A DNA stretch of 64,000 nt from assembly GCF_024362695.1 (NCBI RefSeq), contig NC_065420.1:2140501-2204500 (forward strand), written 5' to 3'. Shown here piece by piece: positions 10,259-20,304 of the stretch. The notes beneath the pieces are model-generated. The model had not been told where the DNA came from. It saw only the letters and a list, made by a program, of their open reading frames with translations, and made no database searches. The DNA is from Pectinophora gossypiella. Lineage: Eukaryota; Arthropoda; Insecta; Lepidoptera; Gelechiidae. Both the position numbers and the translations under genes were made by a program. Position 1 is the first letter of the stretch; the number at the start of each line of letters is the position of its first letter.

Positions 10259-10484
10259 CGGGCCCAGTTGGAATACTTGACTGTCACTGTGAGGTCGCAG
10301 GTTCGAACCCAGCCCGGGCCCTAACTAATGATTTTCGAATTCATGTTTGGATCACAAATGTTTATCACTTGTGTGAAACCCACATTCCCGAGAACCGTCA
10401 TTCCCGAACATTTCCGTTTTTCCCTTCGCGGGTTGGAAGGACAAACAGGCGGTCGCTTCTGTAAAAAAACGGACCTGTCAAATG
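10259..10484 (+). repeat. SINE family C, tRNA-derived
   Basis: tRNA-like head with gcccagttgga and B box ggttcgaaccc. It is followed by gattttcgaattcatgtttgg, the 'cccttcgcgggttggaagg' block and the cctgtcaaatg tail, which received a SINE F insertion at 10485. Confidence 0.8.
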
Positions 10485-10549
10485 TTATTTTTTGTTTGAC
10501 GTGACTTATTGTAGATTTACCGCAGATGTCATTAACTACTTGGCCGGAA
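10485..10549 (-). repeat. SINE F, 5'-truncated insertion
   Basis: About 65 bp of the F 3' end, poly(T) on the left. It is flanked by the 11-bp duplication TGTCAAATGTT, which shows it moved by retroposition. Confidence 0.85.
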
Positions 10550-10559
10550 TGTCAAATGT

Positions 10560-10662
10560 TCAAATGTGTAGGCCGCCTTTGCCCACCTTAGAATAAGTTT
10601 ATCCTGTAAATGTTTTGTGAATTTGTGTGCAATAAAGTGTTTTTATTATTATTATTATTATG
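10560..10662 (+). repeat. Retroelement 3' end with ATT-repeat tail
   Basis: Contains gtgcaataaagtg (AATAAA signal) followed by tttttattattattatta. The parent element is not in the window. Confidence 0.5.
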
Positions 10663-11057
10663 TTCAGGTTAGGTAAGTTGGCCCTGTTACAAATGGAATA
10701 AAGCTAGGTAGAAGTGAGTTAGAAGTCTGAAAGTAAAATGAGTAGGTACCTATAATTACAGCTATTCCCCTTACTTCTATATTGACCTTACTTCGTAGCT
10801 AATAGTTTGGCATCGTCCGGTATCAAATTTTGAAAGCGCCCGCTAATTTGTTTAGCCCGTAAACATGAGAAAACAATGATATACAGTTTCTAAATGTGGC
10901 ATGTTTTTATCGGTTATTTAAGGCTGTTAACCTTAAGTTCTCTAACACTAACGCTTAGTGTTAGAGAGCAAGTGCAGCAAATTGTTTTCTTATGACTTTT
11001 GACTCTGCCCGCCAGGCAATAACATTACGATATTAAAAAGATATTAGCATAGTGACA
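10663..11057. other. AT-rich spacer
   Basis: An inverted repeat (ctaacactaa cgcttagtgttag) lies near 10940-10965. Nothing else is recognised. Confidence 0.4.
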
Positions 11058-11205
11058 CATTGAATCGTCATTTTTTACATAAAAAAACATCTCATCCGGC
11101 TAAAACTACTGCAGCTTCTCACAACTTGTATAACCGAGGAAAAAAAGCTGCAAGAAAAACTTCGGCACAGGGCCCTAGACGTTCTTTAAAAAAAACTTTA
11201 GAAAT
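11058..11205 (-). repeat. LINE 3'-end family J
   Basis: Antisense copy of the J block: ctgcagcttctcacaac and gcaagaaaaacttcggcacag. Compare the copies at 15550 and 45310. Confidence 0.75.
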
Positions 11206-11461
11206 ACATAGTAACTTAAATACACTTAGATCTGAATTAGCATTCGTTTATATTCGAAAAACGAAGATTGCCGAGTATTCATTACCTACCTCGGATATTT
11301 GGATTAGGAATAGTACGTCTCGGGTAATATTCCATTGGCCGGACGAAGATTATATCGTTATCGAGCGGCAGCAACCATCTCTTAAGACCAAGTTCACCAA
11401 TGAAGTTACAGCATGTCTCTTCCAGTTCTTACAAGGCGGTGCTGTCCGTGAATTAGAGTAA
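11206..11461 (+). pseudogene. Unidentified open frame next to J
   Basis: The frame stays open from the J block to TAA at 11459-11461. The last ~80 residues (ending QGGAVRELE) look more protein-like than random AT-rich sequence, with a mixed charged and aromatic composition such as FHWPDEDYIVIERQQ. The first part of the open frame is antisense J, so any real gene starts later or is a fragment. I do not recognise it. It could be a broken exon or the end of an unknown element. Confidence 0.3.
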
Positions 11462-11851
11462 ATATTAAATATCGTGTATAGTCTGCGATGCTAATGGCTG
11501 CTAAATGCGGCTCCGGGAAACTGCTGCCCAATGTTGCTTGATGGGTAATTAACTGCTCTATACTCTATGCCAAATATAACCACAATACCTATCTATAACT
11601 ACTTTGTATACCTACTTACTTATATGTATATATATAAAGTCACAACCTGCCTATCAAATCTTCAAGTTATGTAAGCGGACCCCGTGAAAAACGGGTTAAT
11701 GCTAGGGAGATGATGATACTTACATATAATATACTCACGCCCATAAACCCTAATGGGGCGCGCAGAGCCACGAGTCAGAAGACTTATGATACCGAGGTAA
11801 ATAATGTTTTCGCACTGTAACATAACATAGTCACGGTTATACCTATCCCAT

Positions 11852-11948
11852 TAACCGGGTGAGAGCCTTCAGCGCTCCCCATTTGTCCGGCCAAGTAGTT
11901 AATGCCATCTGCGGCAAATCTACAATAAGCCACGTCAAAAAAAAAAAA
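11852..11948 (-). repeat. SINE F, 5'-truncated insertion
   Basis: Sense here runs left to right and ends in poly(A) near 11937-11948. It is flanked by the duplication ACCTATCCCA. Strand label follows the sequence comparison: the F body is in the opposite orientation to the copy at 8000. Confidence 0.85.
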
Positions 11949-11964
11949 CCTATCCCAATAGGGG

Positions 11965-12105
11965 TAGTAAATATAACCACACCTCACCGAGCTTTCTGTT
12001 AGACCAACGTGATAGGTGATGAGCCGTATCGCCGTCTATAATGGTCTAGACAACTGCGTTAGTGAAAACTGCACTTAAGATGAATTAATAACCCATTAGT
12101 ACTGT
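11965..12105 (+). repeat. Dispersed repeat family K
   Basis: Shares accgagctttctgttagacc, tatcgccgtctataatggt and cacttaagat with copies at 13186 (inverted), 40600 and 42580. Confidence 0.65.
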
Positions 12106-12196
12106 ATCTGATCCGAATCCGAGAAAATACGGAAAATTATATAAAGAGTAAACGAGGCGAGAAAGAGTCGCGCGCTTACGGTGCTAAGCCCGCTGG

Positions 12197-12328
12197 TGAT
12201 CAGCCTGTAATGTCCTAACCAAACTAGGGATCACAAAGTGATTTTTGTGATATGTCCCCATCGGGATACGAACCCGGGACCTCCGGATCGTGAGCCCAAC
12301 GCTCAACCACTGGACCAAGGTCGTTAAA
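12197..12328 (-). repeat. SINE family A, head half
   Basis: Minus-strand tRNA-like head with B box ggttcgtatcc, ending in the ggacattacaggctgatc block. Confidence 0.85.
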
Positions 12329-12401
12329 ATGCTGAATAACATAATAATTTAATTAAATGCCCTAATACTTCATAATCCCAGTGTACACGACTACGCCCGC
12401 A

Positions 12402-12661
12402 ACCCCGACACCGACCCCGCCGGCGTGGTCAACAATTTCCCTCAATTAGCGCTTATCGCTATCGACCCACTAGGGTCGATTAATTCTTTCAAATATTTTT
12501 CCTCTCAGACGCCCTGAGCCGAGGTTCGCGCCCCACTGGGCACCCTCAGGCCTGTTGTCTTAAACGTTGTACCGGGTGAGAGCCTTTAGCGCTCGCCATT
12601 TGTCCGGCCAAGTAGTTAATGCCATCTGCGGCAAATCTACAATAAGTCACGTCAAAAAAAA
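12402..12661 (+). repeat. SINE F with 13-bp target duplication
   Basis: Sense strand is plus, ending in gtcacgtcaaaaaaa. The flanks carry GACTACGCCCGCA on both sides (12389-12401 and 12662-12674). Confidence 0.9.
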
Positions 12662-12968
12662 GACTACGCCCGCACTATACCTGTCGCGCGTAGTATGAGT
12701 CAGTTTCTCAGAAGCCGGCTGAGGAATCCACTCTCGATCGACATCCGGTGCTGTGGTGGAGTAAGGTCGACGGTCGATTGCTTTCGTTGTTACTAGGAAG
12801 TCATTAGTTACATTATCTTATTGTATGTTTTTTATTCTTTGCTGTACGAGTTTGCAACATTTTTTTGTTTATTTATGCGTGATTGTTTTTTACTTATACG
12901 TACTTATTGGAGATACGCCCCCTTAGCTATTTTAACTAGTATTTTCTGTCATGACTTCTTTACAACCA

Positions 12969-13171
12969 TTTTTTTTTTTGACGTGACTTATTGTAGATTT
13001 GCCGCAGATGGCATTAGCTGGAGCGCTGTAGGCTCTCACCCGGTACAACGTTTAAGACAACAGGCCTGAGGGTGCCCAGTTGGGCGCGAACCTCGGCTCA
13101 GGGCGTCGTCTGAGAGGAAAAATATTTGAAAGAATTAATCGACCCTAGTGGGTCGATAGCGATAAGCGCTG
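12969..13171 (-). repeat. SINE F with internal deletion
   Basis: Sense strand is minus, poly(T) at the left. About 24 bp around the 'aactacttggccgg' block are missing. The duplication TCTTTACAACCA flanks both ends. Confidence 0.9.
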
Positions 13172-13185
13172 TCTTTACAACCAGT

Positions 13186-13301
13186 TGCCTCGACCATTAT
13201 AGACGGCGATACGGCTCACCTATTACGTTGGCCTAACAGAAAGCTCGGTGTGCTGTGGGTACTTAGTACATCTTGCGATAGACGTGCCTCTGAGTACCCC
13301 A
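13186..13301 (-). repeat. Dispersed repeat family K, inverted
   Basis: Reverse complement of the K words: attatagacggcgatacgg and aacagaaagctcgg. Confidence 0.6.
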
Positions 13302-13409
13302 ATGAGGAAGTTTCCAGGCTACGTTCCCTAAAATAAATATAGATGGCGCTGTACAGAGTTGCCTTCGATTAACATTCTTATTTCATGGGTAACAGACATA
13401 TATATAACA

Positions 13410-13545
13410 GACATATTCTTTTCCTCGGCTATACAGTTCGTGAGAAACTGCAGTAGTTTTAGGCGGATGAGACGTTCGTTATGTAAAAATTGACGGTTCA
13501 AAGTGTAACTATGTTACCTACTGAATAAAGATATTTTTGAATTTG
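13410..13545 (+). repeat. LINE 3'-end family J inside MITE I
   Basis: Carries gctgcagtag-like ctgcagtagttttaggcgg and the end gaataaagatatttttgaat. Confidence 0.75.
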
Positions 13546-13608
13546 ATTTTATTATGCACCTTTTATCTTTGTTTTTGGTTCTAAATGGTGACTCATGACA
13601 TGTCTGTC

Positions 13609-13757
13609 CGGGTCTGCATGACAACCGCGCCGCGCGTGGCGCGAATTATATTGAGCGCTTCGACCAATAGCCGTTTCACGTCCATCTACGTAGATAGCAT
13701 TCGTATCGTTTATTGGTCCAAGCGCTCAATATAGGCTGTCATGTAGACCCGGATGAC
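13609..13757. mobile_element. Palindromic MITE family O
   Basis: Begins ccgggtctgcatgaca and ends tgtcatgtagacccgg, with gagcgctt..ccaata arms inside. A second copy lies at 58492. Confidence 0.7.
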
Positions 13758-14011
13758 GCTTGTTATTACACCCCGGCACAACACATCTTTCACCCCCTAT
13801 TACTCTGATCAAAATAAAGAGAAGCAATATAGGTAGCAACATAATTCTATCCAAATATCAAGCAACAATTATTTTTATAAGTTTATGCCTCTGGCGTTAC
13901 TTGATTTTTTTGAAGAATTATGTACCTGAGTAATGAAAAAATAGGTAATTATCACGTAAAATTGAGCCATATATATTATTTTTGAAAAACGTAGCCTGCA
14001 AAATCCTTCAT

Positions 14012-14360
14012 TAAGAATATAGTCGTTAGCTAAGGTATGTTTCTGCATACCCTTATCTAGTATTTAATTAACTCCACTTCCTCATTATCTCCCATAATAA
14101 TAACAATGTTAACAATGCAAGACTAGATCTTTGTATTATCTATACGTGCTATATCGCCATGTTTAGCTGAACACCTGCGTATTTCATTCATCCGGACTGG
14201 TTTCCTTCTGAGGAGTTTATGTATACTTTATCCTTATACTAGCTAGCGAATGTACCTATGCACACATTGTACTAACCCACACTAATAACATAAGTAAAGT
14301 TAGTAAGTAAAATGTTTATTTTTCATAAGAACACAAAAAAATATTGATACCATAAAAACC
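14012..14360. other. AT-rich spacer
   Basis: No gene or repeat recognised. Confidence 0.5.
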
Positions 14361-14470
14361 ACCAACCCGCAGTGGAGCAGCGTGGTGGAATATGCTCCAT
14401 ACCCCCTCTGGTTGATTGCGGGGAGGCCTGTGCTCAGCAGTGGGACGTATATAGGCAGTTTATGTACAAT
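14361..14470 (+). repeat. SINE family B, tail
   Basis: Has the B tail: gtggagcagcgtggtgga, tgattgcggggaggcctg and cagcagtgggacgtatatag. Confidence 0.8.
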
Positions 14471-14548
14471 AAAAACCCGTGTTGGCAACCCTAACATTAA
14501 ATTTATATTTTTATTACTATGACAACATTTGTCGCGTAAGCGTATTTG

Positions 14549-14735
14549 CTGTCCGAAAGTAAGATGATCCGTGCTTCGGAAGGCATGTTCAGCCATTGGT
14601 CCCGGTCAGTAATTAAATTACTAATGTAAGTACAGCGTCGTAGTGTCGTTACATGAGTCATGTCAGGGGCCTATACCGGGTCAATAATAACCCTGATGGG
14701 TTGATGAGGTTGGTATTCCACCTCATAACCCAAAC
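14549..14735 (+). repeat. SINE family A, tail half
   Basis: Starts at tgtccgaaagtaagatgat and ends near the cacctcataaccc tail. Confidence 0.85.
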
Positions 14736-14738
14736 AAT

Positions 14739-14813
14739 GCAATGCAAACAAATGTCAAATGCAATATTGCTTTTTTAAGATGAATTGCTTTGATGTGGCC
14801 TTTTTACCCCCCT
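14739..14813. mobile_element. MITE family E, one arm
   Basis: Only the right arm is present: caaacaaatgtcaaat, attgctttgatgtgg and cccccc. Confidence 0.7.
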
Positions 14814-14875
14814 GATATGACTTTAGTCCTTTTTATTTTAGTCTTCTCACTGTGTTATGTATCATCGTAAAAAAT

Positions 14876-15145
14876 TGGTGCTAATTCCTGCAGACGCCAT
14901 CTAAAAAACGGACGGGTAATCGACGGGCATAAAAATTATAAAAATTAATACACGTCAATTTTAAACAGAAATCTAAAACAACCGTCTAAAAGTTTTACAT
15001 CGGCCAATAACCCGACAGAATGAAATACACAGCACGTTAAACGGATTGCATACCAGCGAGATGCCTATTTTATTAGATAGGAAAATGACGGGTATAACTT
15101 AAAATAAAATTAGGAGGTGTCTGCAGGAAACGGGGCCATTGCCAG
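14876..15145. mobile_element. MITE family G
   Basis: Inverted termini ttcctgcagac and gtctgcaggaa, with interior tcggccaataacccgacag and the right-arm word gggtataacttaaaataaa. Confidence 0.75.
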
Positions 15146-15549
15146 TATGTTAGCGTGGCGTGGCATACAACTGCATTGTTGCTGTTAGCTGGGGCAAGTG
15201 GACTGTAGGGTTGCTTATAGGTTTGAGCTGTCTTCACTACAAAGTAAACACCTTTGGTACTTGAAAGATCACTTAATTGCGGTAAGACGCGGAGCAATAC
15301 CTACAGAGCGTATAGTACAGACACGAATGTTAGACAGGTAGTGACGTCAACAAAATCTAAGTTTATATAATAATAATAATAATAATAAAGTTTATTTAGG
15401 TAAAATCTACGACACACATATACATTTACAACATCTCATCTAACTTTTTCAGAATTTGCCTTTCAACTGTTTTAAGACAGTAGTTAAACAAAAACTTTAC
15501 AAAAAAGGTTATTATAAAGTTAGTGATTATTTAGAAGATATGAATGCAT
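15146..15549. other. Spacer with ATA microsatellite
   Basis: ataataataataataataa at about 15370-15390 is followed by agtttattt, the look of an antisense retroelement tail. Nothing else is recognised. Confidence 0.35.
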
Positions 15550-15762
15550 GGAATTAACTGTCTGAGAACTGATATTAGGCAGCTAAATTACTCAATTGTA
15601 TAAAAATATTTTATGTTTTTTTTTTAAAGAACGGCCCTGTGCCGAGGTTTTTCTTGCAGCTTCTTTTCCCCGGCTATACAGGTTGTGAGAAGCTGCAGTA
15701 GTTTTAGGCGGATGAGACGTTCGTTATGTAAAAATTGACGATTCAAAGAATTTGAATTTGAA
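15550..15762 (+). repeat. LINE 3'-end family J, uninterrupted
   Basis: Includes aactgtctgagaactgatatt, the intact ('empty') form of the site into which the fold-back element at 43453 inserted. It continues through ctatacaggttgtgagaag to the gaatttgaatttg end. Confidence 0.8.
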
Positions 15763-15904
15763 TAAATATAAGTTCTGTGTTGGTGTTGCCAATAGTTGCA
15801 AGCGTCGCTACATGCAAGTATCGCTTTCGATTTAGTTACTTTGTATTGCACGTGCGGTCTCATTACCTTCGCTTTATTTGTAACGGCCACTCATTTGAAA
15901 TGGG

Positions 15905-16215
15905 TTATGGACATAAGCCTAAGTTTGGACTAAGTATTTTGTATTTTCGTACTATGTGCCTATTCTTATATTTGAAGACTATAGAGAACCGGAGAGGAAA
16001 TATGATTGGCCACCTGATACGACACGATTCATTTATAACAAACATTATAGAAGGAAAAATTGAAGGAAAGAGAGGAAGGGGTAGACCTAGGAGAACATTC
16101 ATGAAACAAATAAAAGAGAGGTGCAGGTCTTGTCGTATCGGGAGGTAAAGATTTTGGCGGGAAGAAGCGAGGAATGGCGATTACTCCACCGACAAGAGCG
16201 CAGCTCTTAAATAAA
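15905..16215 (+). pseudogene. RTE-type LINE, C-terminal fragment
   Basis: The frame to 16148 encodes a C-terminal piece typical of RTE-group polyproteins: MIGHLIRHDSF, then IEGKIEGKRGRGRPRR. It is followed by the 3' end caccgacaagagcgcagctc and a gaga-repeat. It is 5'-truncated with no catalytic domain, so it is dead. Confidence 0.75.
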
Positions 16216-16243
16216 GAGAGAGAGCCTATTCTTAACTGTAACA

Positions 16244-16345
16244 GCCTCCGCAGTCTAGTGGCCAGAGCGCTAGACTCACGATCTGGGAGTAGCAGGTTCG
16301 ATTCCTGACGGGGACATCGGAATCACTTTGTGACACTGTCCTTTG
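16244..16345 (+). repeat. SINE head, family B type
   Basis: tRNA-like: gtctagtggccagagcgct then B box ggttcgattcc, then cactttgtgacactgtcc. The rest of the SINE is missing. Confidence 0.75.
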
Positions 16346-16547
16346 TTTAGCTACGACTACCACCGCACTGACAATTCCAACTTTGAGTTCAATCGTTTTT
16401 AAATTACACCAAACTTTACGGTAAAGTGTGTTCAAGCTCGGCCAAACGATAAACGTTCTTTGTCAAATATCGTACCTTTGTTTAAGTACCAAGAATTTAC
16501 CCTTTGGTATTTTGATGGCACACCTGTGTACCTGTGCACATGTGTGT

Positions 16548-17056
16548 TAGTGTTGCCGATCGATAGCGCCATATCGATAGTTTTCGATCGAACTATCGAT
16601 AGTTTACCAAAAAACGATAGTATCGATAATTAATCGATAGTATCGATACTATCGATAGCTCATTTTTGGCGATACTATTGATAAGCAACGATAGTATCGA
16701 TACTATCGATAGTATCGATAGTTAAAAAATGAAAAACTATCGATAGTATCGATACTATCGATAGTATCGATAGTTGAGAAATGAAAAACTATCGATACTA
16801 TCGATACTATCGATAGTATTGCTCTTCGATATTGCGCTAGCTATCGATACTATCGATAGTATCGATACTATCGATAGTTTTGTACGATCGATAGTGACCT
16901 TAATTTCGATAGTATTGAATGTAGCATTTAATCATAATGGGTAGAAGAATACAGTGAAACTACTAACTCCATTCAAAGCTTGTGTTTAGCATATTTTATG
17001 TTTCGTGGGTGTTTTCGCAGTGGATGTTTGGTTTTGAAGTTGGCAGTTTTCTAAAT
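16548..17056. repeat. hAT left TIR with TATCGATA array
   Basis: Mirrors 22381-22890. The outer ~370 bp contain about 19 copies of the palindrome TATCGATA by eye count, mostly in an alternating ATCGATAGT / ATCGATACT pattern. The inner ~140 bp are unique sequence shared with the other arm (for example tttatgtttcgtgggtg). They lie about 115 bp before the transposase ATG, so the promoter is probably here. Confidence 0.9.
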
Positions 17057-17172
17057 TAAAAAAAAAACTGTTAAGTGAGTGGGTAGGATTTTTTTACGGG
17101 TAGATCTAAAATAACGTTGTTTTGTTTATTGAATTTTGCAGAACAAGTTTTATTTGTGTTTCGTAATCAAAA

Positions 17173-19744
17173 ATGGAATTGGACGCTTCCAATAATTCCA
17201 ATGAATCGAAAAAGAAGAAATCTCCTATGTGGACTTATTTTGATAAAAAAGAAAATGGTGAAAAGGTTATCTGCAAAACTTGTAAAATAGAATTAAAACA
17301 TTGTCATAATACCAGCAATATGAAAGACCACCTAAGACGTAAGCATGCTGAACTTTTGATAATATCTGTTACAAACGACAGTCAAAATGAAGATGTTAAT
17401 AACATTGATATGCGAAAGGACACTTCCAGCAAATATTCTGCAATTTCAACAAGAAAGAAAATGTTAGATGTGAAATTTGCCAAAATGGTGGCAATTGATA
17501 TGCAGCCTCTGCGTTTATCTGAGCACGAAGGTTTAAAGGAGTTTGTAAATGCTTTGGACGCGAGGTACGAATTACCAGGAAGAACAACATTAAGCGTCAA
17601 ACTTCTGCCAAAATTACACGTTGGGTATAAAATTAAGTTGATAGATATTCTCAAGAACGTAGAACATCTGGCAATTACTACGGATGCATGGACGTCGATT
17701 AGCAACGAGTCCATTCTTGCGGTAACAGCACATTTTATACTAAAAATGAGGTTGGAATCTGTGCTACTAGAAGCAGTAGTGTTACAAGGACATCATGACG
17801 CGGACAATTTAGCATCTGTGAGTATATTTTTTACTTTTCTTGCTTCATGGTGCTGCGCCTGCGCTTTATATGGGAAAATAAACCGTACCGATTATAGACC
17901 GTGCGTAGAAGCGGTAAATTAACCATAAAGTTATAATATAATTAGAAGGGGTATTTTGTCAACAATATGTATCAGATTATATTAATATACATATATTTAT
18001 AAAAAGTTATAACACTTTTGATTAGGGGTGCATCCGATACCGATATATCGGCGATACTTTGGATTTGCCAATATATCGGTATCGGCAATATTTTTATATC
18101 CGATACAACTACACTTTTTAAATTTCGCGCTTCTAAAATTCAATGTAAACGCGCCTCTTGTTTCGTTTATTACATTGCAAACGAGGCACGAAACGATCTA
18201 TAGATGCTCAGCTCAGGGAATTCGCCTCGCGCATGTTGTCTCATTCACTTATTCCTTCACTCATTTAGGTATACTTTGCGTATTTATTAGTTAGACTGTT
18301 TCTTTTTCGGCAGAGGTTTTTGTTGATAAATAAAATAAAATAGATTTCGTCGCGCATATACAAAAGCGTCAATTTCGAAACAGGTTTTTTTTATTGTTTA
18401 AATAACTTAAGTGTCCGCCACTAGGGGACTTCCCCTTAAGCACTTTCTCTTGTGTGATGTAATTGTATTTCACAACTCGTGCAGTAGGGCTGGTATTAAA
18501 CTAAAGTGTCTAAAATATTGTCAGTGTGCATCAATGTTATATTTTATTATATTTTGTTTTAGGTTATTGCGTCAATATTAGAAGACTGGCAGTGTCGCAG
18601 CAAAGTTGTGGCCATGGTGACAGACAATGCTCAAACAATGGTTAAAGCTGCTGAAATATTGAAATTGAAACATGTGCCATGTTTTGCCCATTCATTAAAT
18701 TTGGTCATCAAACACGTTCTTTTGGAGCCGGAGTGTGCTGCATTAAAAGAATTAATTGATAAATGTAAAGCTATCGTGACATATTTTAAACACAGCTCAC
18801 TGGCTTCAAACCAATTAAAATGTTTACAAAAGGATCTCAAAAAGAGCCAACTAAGACCTTTACAACATGTGGAGACGAGATGGAATAGTGCATTCCAAAT
18901 GTTAAAAAGAATTGGTGAAATAAGAGATGAAGTATCACTCACTTTAAATAAAAACCCGAAAGCGCCAAATAATCTTACCGATGAGGAATACACATTCCTT
19001 GCAGAAGTGATTAAAGTATTTGAGCCCATTGATGTGTGCACAGAAACTGTATCGGGTGAAACATACACCACCCTGTCTTTGATAATACCATTGATAAAAG
19101 GCATGTTGATGCATTTTGCGCAGTTGGACAAAGAACCGTTATTAGAGTCCACTAAAACTGTTCTTGAAACTATAAAAAAATATATTGTAACGAAGGTCAA
19201 ACCGTACGAAACACGTACTCCATGTATTGTTTCCACTATGCTGAACCCCCAACTTAAAAAATATGGTTTTAAAACCAGCTCAGAAGTCGAAAGAGCAGTG
19301 AATATTGTTCAAAAAGAATATTCTTCTTACTTATCAGCGCAAAACAAAAAAGCATCAGCGCCATCAGATTCTGCAGAGCCAGGGTCATCCAACGAAGCAA
19401 TAGCACCACCAAAAAAAGCAAAGCTGAATTTACTTTCATATCTTCAAGAATCACGTTCCTCCAGCTCAAGTGCTACTGCAGATGCAATAGTTGATATCAA
19501 TCAGTATCTTTCTAAACCAATTATTGATAAATCAGAATGTCCTATTGAATACTGGCATTTTAATCGAAGCAGCTTAAAAAATATTGCATCAAAATATATG
19601 TGCATACCGGGAACATCCACGCCGGCCGAAAGAATTTTTTCAATGGCTGGGCAAATTGCAGTAGAGCGCCGAAATCGTTTAAGTGGCGAACATATCAACG
19701 AAATTCTTTTTATCAAACAAAATCACACGTTACTGGATAAATAA
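17173..19744 (+). CDS. hAT transposase, BED-type, two exons
   Basis: Join 17173-17817 and 18563-19744, giving 608 residues. The intron starts GTGAGT at 17818 and ends TTTTAG at 18562; exon 1 is exactly 215 codons, so the phase is kept. BED zinc finger at about residues 18-58 (C34, C37, H53, H58). D171 in ITTDAWTS and D236 in VTDNA are the first two catalytic acids. CxxH in CFAHSLNL is at 255-258 and ETRW at 319-322. E544 in CPIEYW is the third acid. The C-terminal hAT dimerisation region (about 540-605) contains IPGTSTPAERIFS and NRLSG. A run of S and K/P residues at about 475-520 is a probable flexible linker. Family role: cut-and-paste transposition by binding the element's ends. No break is visible. 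Confidence 0.93.
18013..18110. repeat. Possible end of another hAT in the intron
   Basis: Begins TAGGGGTGCATCCGATACCG and carries repeated TATCGG/CCGATA words, the style of a hAT terminus. No matching right end was found inside the intron, so it may be a remnant. Confidence 0.35.
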
Positions 19745-20304
19745 CATGAATAAGCACTAACTTCTTTTTTTGATTATTAAAAGTTCTGACGTTTACTAAA
19801 TATTATAAAACACAAAACTTATTAATTAAATATATTTTTATTTTTTATAATCAGTAAAGCATGGCAACCCTGTAATTAATGCCATCAATAATGAACGGTT
19901 TTCCAAAAGTTCCCTTTCTATGGATGGCGCTGGACGCTATTTAAGATCAGCGGTGTGATGCGTTAGTATTGTTTAAAAATAGTTATTTATACTCATCTTT
20001 TACTGTTCTTTACTATTATTTTATAATATTGTATAAATTTCTAGACTGGCAGAATAAAGTGTTTCCATTGCCATGATAACTTCTGAACTACCAATTTTGA
20101 TCTAAAAAAGATTCTAGCGCCATCTTTGGGTAACATAAACAAGCTAGACAAAAAAATATAATATACACATAAACAATAATCAATAAACATAATCAATAAT
20201 AAATCAATAAACATAATCAATAATCCTGTTAACCAAAATCTGTATCGTGTTGTTAATCAGTTATATCGACACTTAATATGATTCTTACAGTTTTGTATCG
20301 ATGT
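19745..20304. other. Convergent 3' region of the two hAT genes
   Basis: An AATAAAG signal on the plus strand at about 20053 could end the transposase transcript. AATAAA on the minus strand near 19838 could end the accessory transcript, in which case the two would overlap. Short tandem 'caataaacataat' repeats lie at 20165-20222. Confidence 0.4.

Larger units (their letters stand above)
13304..14011. mobile_element. MITE family I carrying two insertions
   Basis: The terminal arms match as inverted repeats (GAGGAAGTTTCCAGGCTACG at left, its relative at right). The interior is interrupted by a J fragment (13410) and a palindromic O element (13609). Confidence 0.7.

Noticed and set aside
16560..16920. 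ATCGATAGT arrays as satellite DNA or a CRISPR array
   Set aside because: The arrays occur only as a mirrored pair at the ends of one element bounded by an 8-bp duplication. The units are palindromic, have no unique spacers, and lie in a eukaryotic genome, so they are part of the hAT TIRs.
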